A stretch of 6,469 nt of DNA from Bacteroidales bacterium UBA6192 (GTDB lineage Bacteria; Bacteroidota; Bacteroidia; Bacteroidales; F082), in assembly GCA_002422725.1 (NCBI GenBank), contig DITE01000087.1, positions 1 through 6,469 on the forward strand, in the 5' to 3' direction. The notes below the pieces were generated by a model that saw nothing but the letters and a program-made list of their open reading frames with translations, made no database searches and was not told where the DNA came from. A program made the translations under genes and the position numbers. Each line of letters opens with the position of its first letter. Within the stretch, counting starts at the first letter, position 1. Below, piece by piece: positions 5,135-6,469 of this stretch.

Positions 5135-6469
5135 CTAGAACTTTATCCCAAGTTCCAGCATGACAAATCGCCCGGGCCCAACAGCACCGTTACTTTCATA
5201 TATTTTAGTATCAAAAATATTTTGAATACAGAAATTGATAAACACATATTTGAAGAGTTGACGCTGAAGTTTGCAATCAACAATAAATACAGCTGGATAT
5301 TGATTGTCTAAAACCAAATAATCATAGATATTCTGATCATTAATAAACATTTTCCCGGTAAACCGACCAGTTAAACTTGCGTTCAGCAAATCGGATCTAA
5401 ACAATGCGCCTAATGCGAAAGAATGCTGGGGTACATCGCTCAGGTATTTGCCGGTAAGATCAGCATTGGTTAATGTTGATGAAGGATTGTATGACGTTAT
5501 TTTTGAAACATTCCATGCATAAGACCCAAAGAATGAAAAACTGGGAAAGGCAGAAACAGTTAATTCACATTCCACACCATAAATATCAACATTTGAGATA
5601 TTCGATCTGATCATTATGGGTCTGTTTCCAAAACCCATATCGATACTATCGCCAGTTGAAACATAGTATAAGAAATCTGAACCTATTGAATAATAAGCAC
5701 TTAAATCAAATTTTATCCATTTGAAAGGTTTATAATCCATGCCTGCTTCAAGGTTATTCAGGTATTCAGGTCTTAGGCCTGGGTTAGCTACTTTAAAACC
5801 ACCACGAACACGCCCGGATCGGCACAAATCGTCCAAAACCGATGGCCTGAAGCCTTTGCCATACGTCAGATAAGCGCGGAAATCATGATCTCCTTTGTAT
5901 TGAACAGAGAGACGTGGACTAATGGCATTCCATTTTTGATTTTCTATATCTGAGAACTGATACTGTTTCATAAAATCAGTTTCTGCAGAAGGCTGGTAGA
6001 TTAAGAAACCTCCTTCATAGAAACGGGAATAGTCGACTCGTAAACCAGCAACCAGACTCACTTTATCGCTAAAAAGGCGAATGTAATCCTGTAAGTAAAT
6101 ACCAGTGGAAATCATCTTCCCATGATTATCTACTTGATCTGTTGAAGTATAGTAAATATCGGAAGCATCAACAGCACCCACTTTTACATCAAGGCCTGTG
6201 GAAAAAGTATGGTTTTTCCATTTGAAATTGACGCCTGACAGCATTCCATAATCATTTCTGACTGATAACACATCATACCAGGTGTAGTCGTCCTTTAGCC
6301 ATTCACTTACCCTTTTATAATGCTCAGTCATGATAAACAAGGATGTGTTCCAGTTTAAGAGATATGTCTTTCCTGAAAGTGCAAGGCGCAGGCTGTAAGT
6401 ATCGTGGTCTGTTGTATTACCGTGTGGTTGGAATACTTTCTCACCAGTTTCACGTCTGTCGTCAAAAAT
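5135..6469 (-). CDS. TonB-dependent outer-membrane receptor, C-terminal part
   Basis: The reading frame is open to the right edge of the window, so 444 C-terminal residues are present and the true start, signal peptide and plug domain lie outside. An in-frame TTG at 6340 is internal, since the upstream codons continue without a stop and read as barrel sequence. The visible part is the beta-barrel: alternating polar/aromatic strands, a TYGKGFRPSVLDDL segment corresponding to the 'GFRAPSL.DL' motif of TonB receptors, the 'NPGLRPEYLNNLEAG' motif soon after, and a C-terminus QNIFDTKIYES...GPGRFVMLELGIKF ending in Phe as outer-membrane barrels do. These receptors import iron chelates, cobalamin, haem or glycans across the outer membrane using TonB energy. 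The overall layout resembles the siderophore/BtuB type rather than the SusC type, but the substrate cannot be read from this part. No transport partner genes are visible, and uvrB downstream seems unrelated. Confidence 0.93.
   Translation of the reverse strand: MFDDRRETGEKVFQPHGNTTDHDTYSLRLALSGKTYLLNWNTSLFIMTEHYKRVSEWLKDDYTWYDVLSVRNDYGMLSGVNFKWKNHTFSTGLDVKVGAVDASDIYYTSTDQVDNHGKMISTGIYLQDYIRLFSDKVSLVAGLRVDYSRFYEGGFLIYQPSAETDFMKQYQFSDIENQKWNAISPRLSVQYKGDHDFRAYLTYGKGFRPSVLDDLCRSGRVRGGFKVANPGLRPEYLNNLEAGMDYKPFKWIKFDLSAYYSIGSDFLYYVSTGDSIDMGFGNRPIMIRSNISNVDIYGVECELTVSAFPSFSFFGSYAWNVSKITSYNPSSTLTNADLTGKYLSDVPQHSFALGALFRSDLLNASLTGRFTGKMFINDQNIYDYLVLDNQYPAVFIVDCKLQRQLFKYVFINFCIQNIFDTKIYESNGAVGPGRFVMLELGIKF

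Noticed and set aside
5084..5311. Plus-strand frame of 75 codons over the 3' end of the receptor gene
   Set aside because: Mostly antisense to the conserved C-terminal barrel strands; no independent support.
5135..6340. Receptor gene starting at an in-frame TTG at 6340
   Set aside because: The frame stays open to the window edge and the upstream 43 codons read as further barrel sequence, so the start is outside the window.

Overview
This window looks like chromosomal DNA of a member of the Bacteroidota (Bacteroidetes). The reasons are promoter-like TTTG / TAnnTTTG elements in the intergenic gaps, A-rich start regions without Shine-Dalgarno sequences, a TonB-dependent receptor ending in a terminal Phe, and a UvrB and a sugar transferase whose wording resembles that phylum. 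The genus cannot be named. All six genes lie on the minus strand, so they are transcribed from right to left, and the genes at both window edges are cut. No rRNA, tRNA, CRISPR array, insertion sequence or other mobile element was seen.

Layout in the direction of transcription: (1) 6469-5135, the C-terminal part of a TonB-dependent outer-membrane receptor, with its plug and N-terminus outside the window; (2) 4995-2962, a complete uvrB (nucleotide excision repair); (3) 2732-2361, a single-domain response regulator with an intact phosphorylation site; (4) 2339-1146, a polyprenyl-phosphate sugar-phosphate transferase with a degenerate receiver-like N-terminal domain and a four-cysteine insertion; (5) 996-226, a short TolC-like exported protein with only one helix-strand-helix repeat; (6) 211-1, the start of a Wzz/GumC-type polysaccharide co-polymerase.

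Genes 3 to 6 look like the beginning of a surface or exopolysaccharide locus. A receiver protein would give signal input, the transferase would load the first sugar phosphate on the lipid carrier, and the co-polymerase and the TolC-like protein would handle chain length and export. Genes 3 and 4 are 21 bases apart and in the same reading frame, separated by one TAG codon. Genes 5 and 6 are 14 bases apart. A 149-base gap with its own promoter candidate separates the two pairs.

The most notable points are the pseudo-receiver on the transferase (Glu where the phospho-accepting Asp should be, with the other active-site residues lost) next to a true receiver; the half-length TolC-like protein; a run of ten A residues inside the spacer of the promoter candidate for the export genes, which could allow phase variation; and an identical 11-base palindrome upstream of both uvrB and the response regulator. 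The TonB receptor and uvrB are ordinary neighbours with no visible functional link to the polysaccharide genes.
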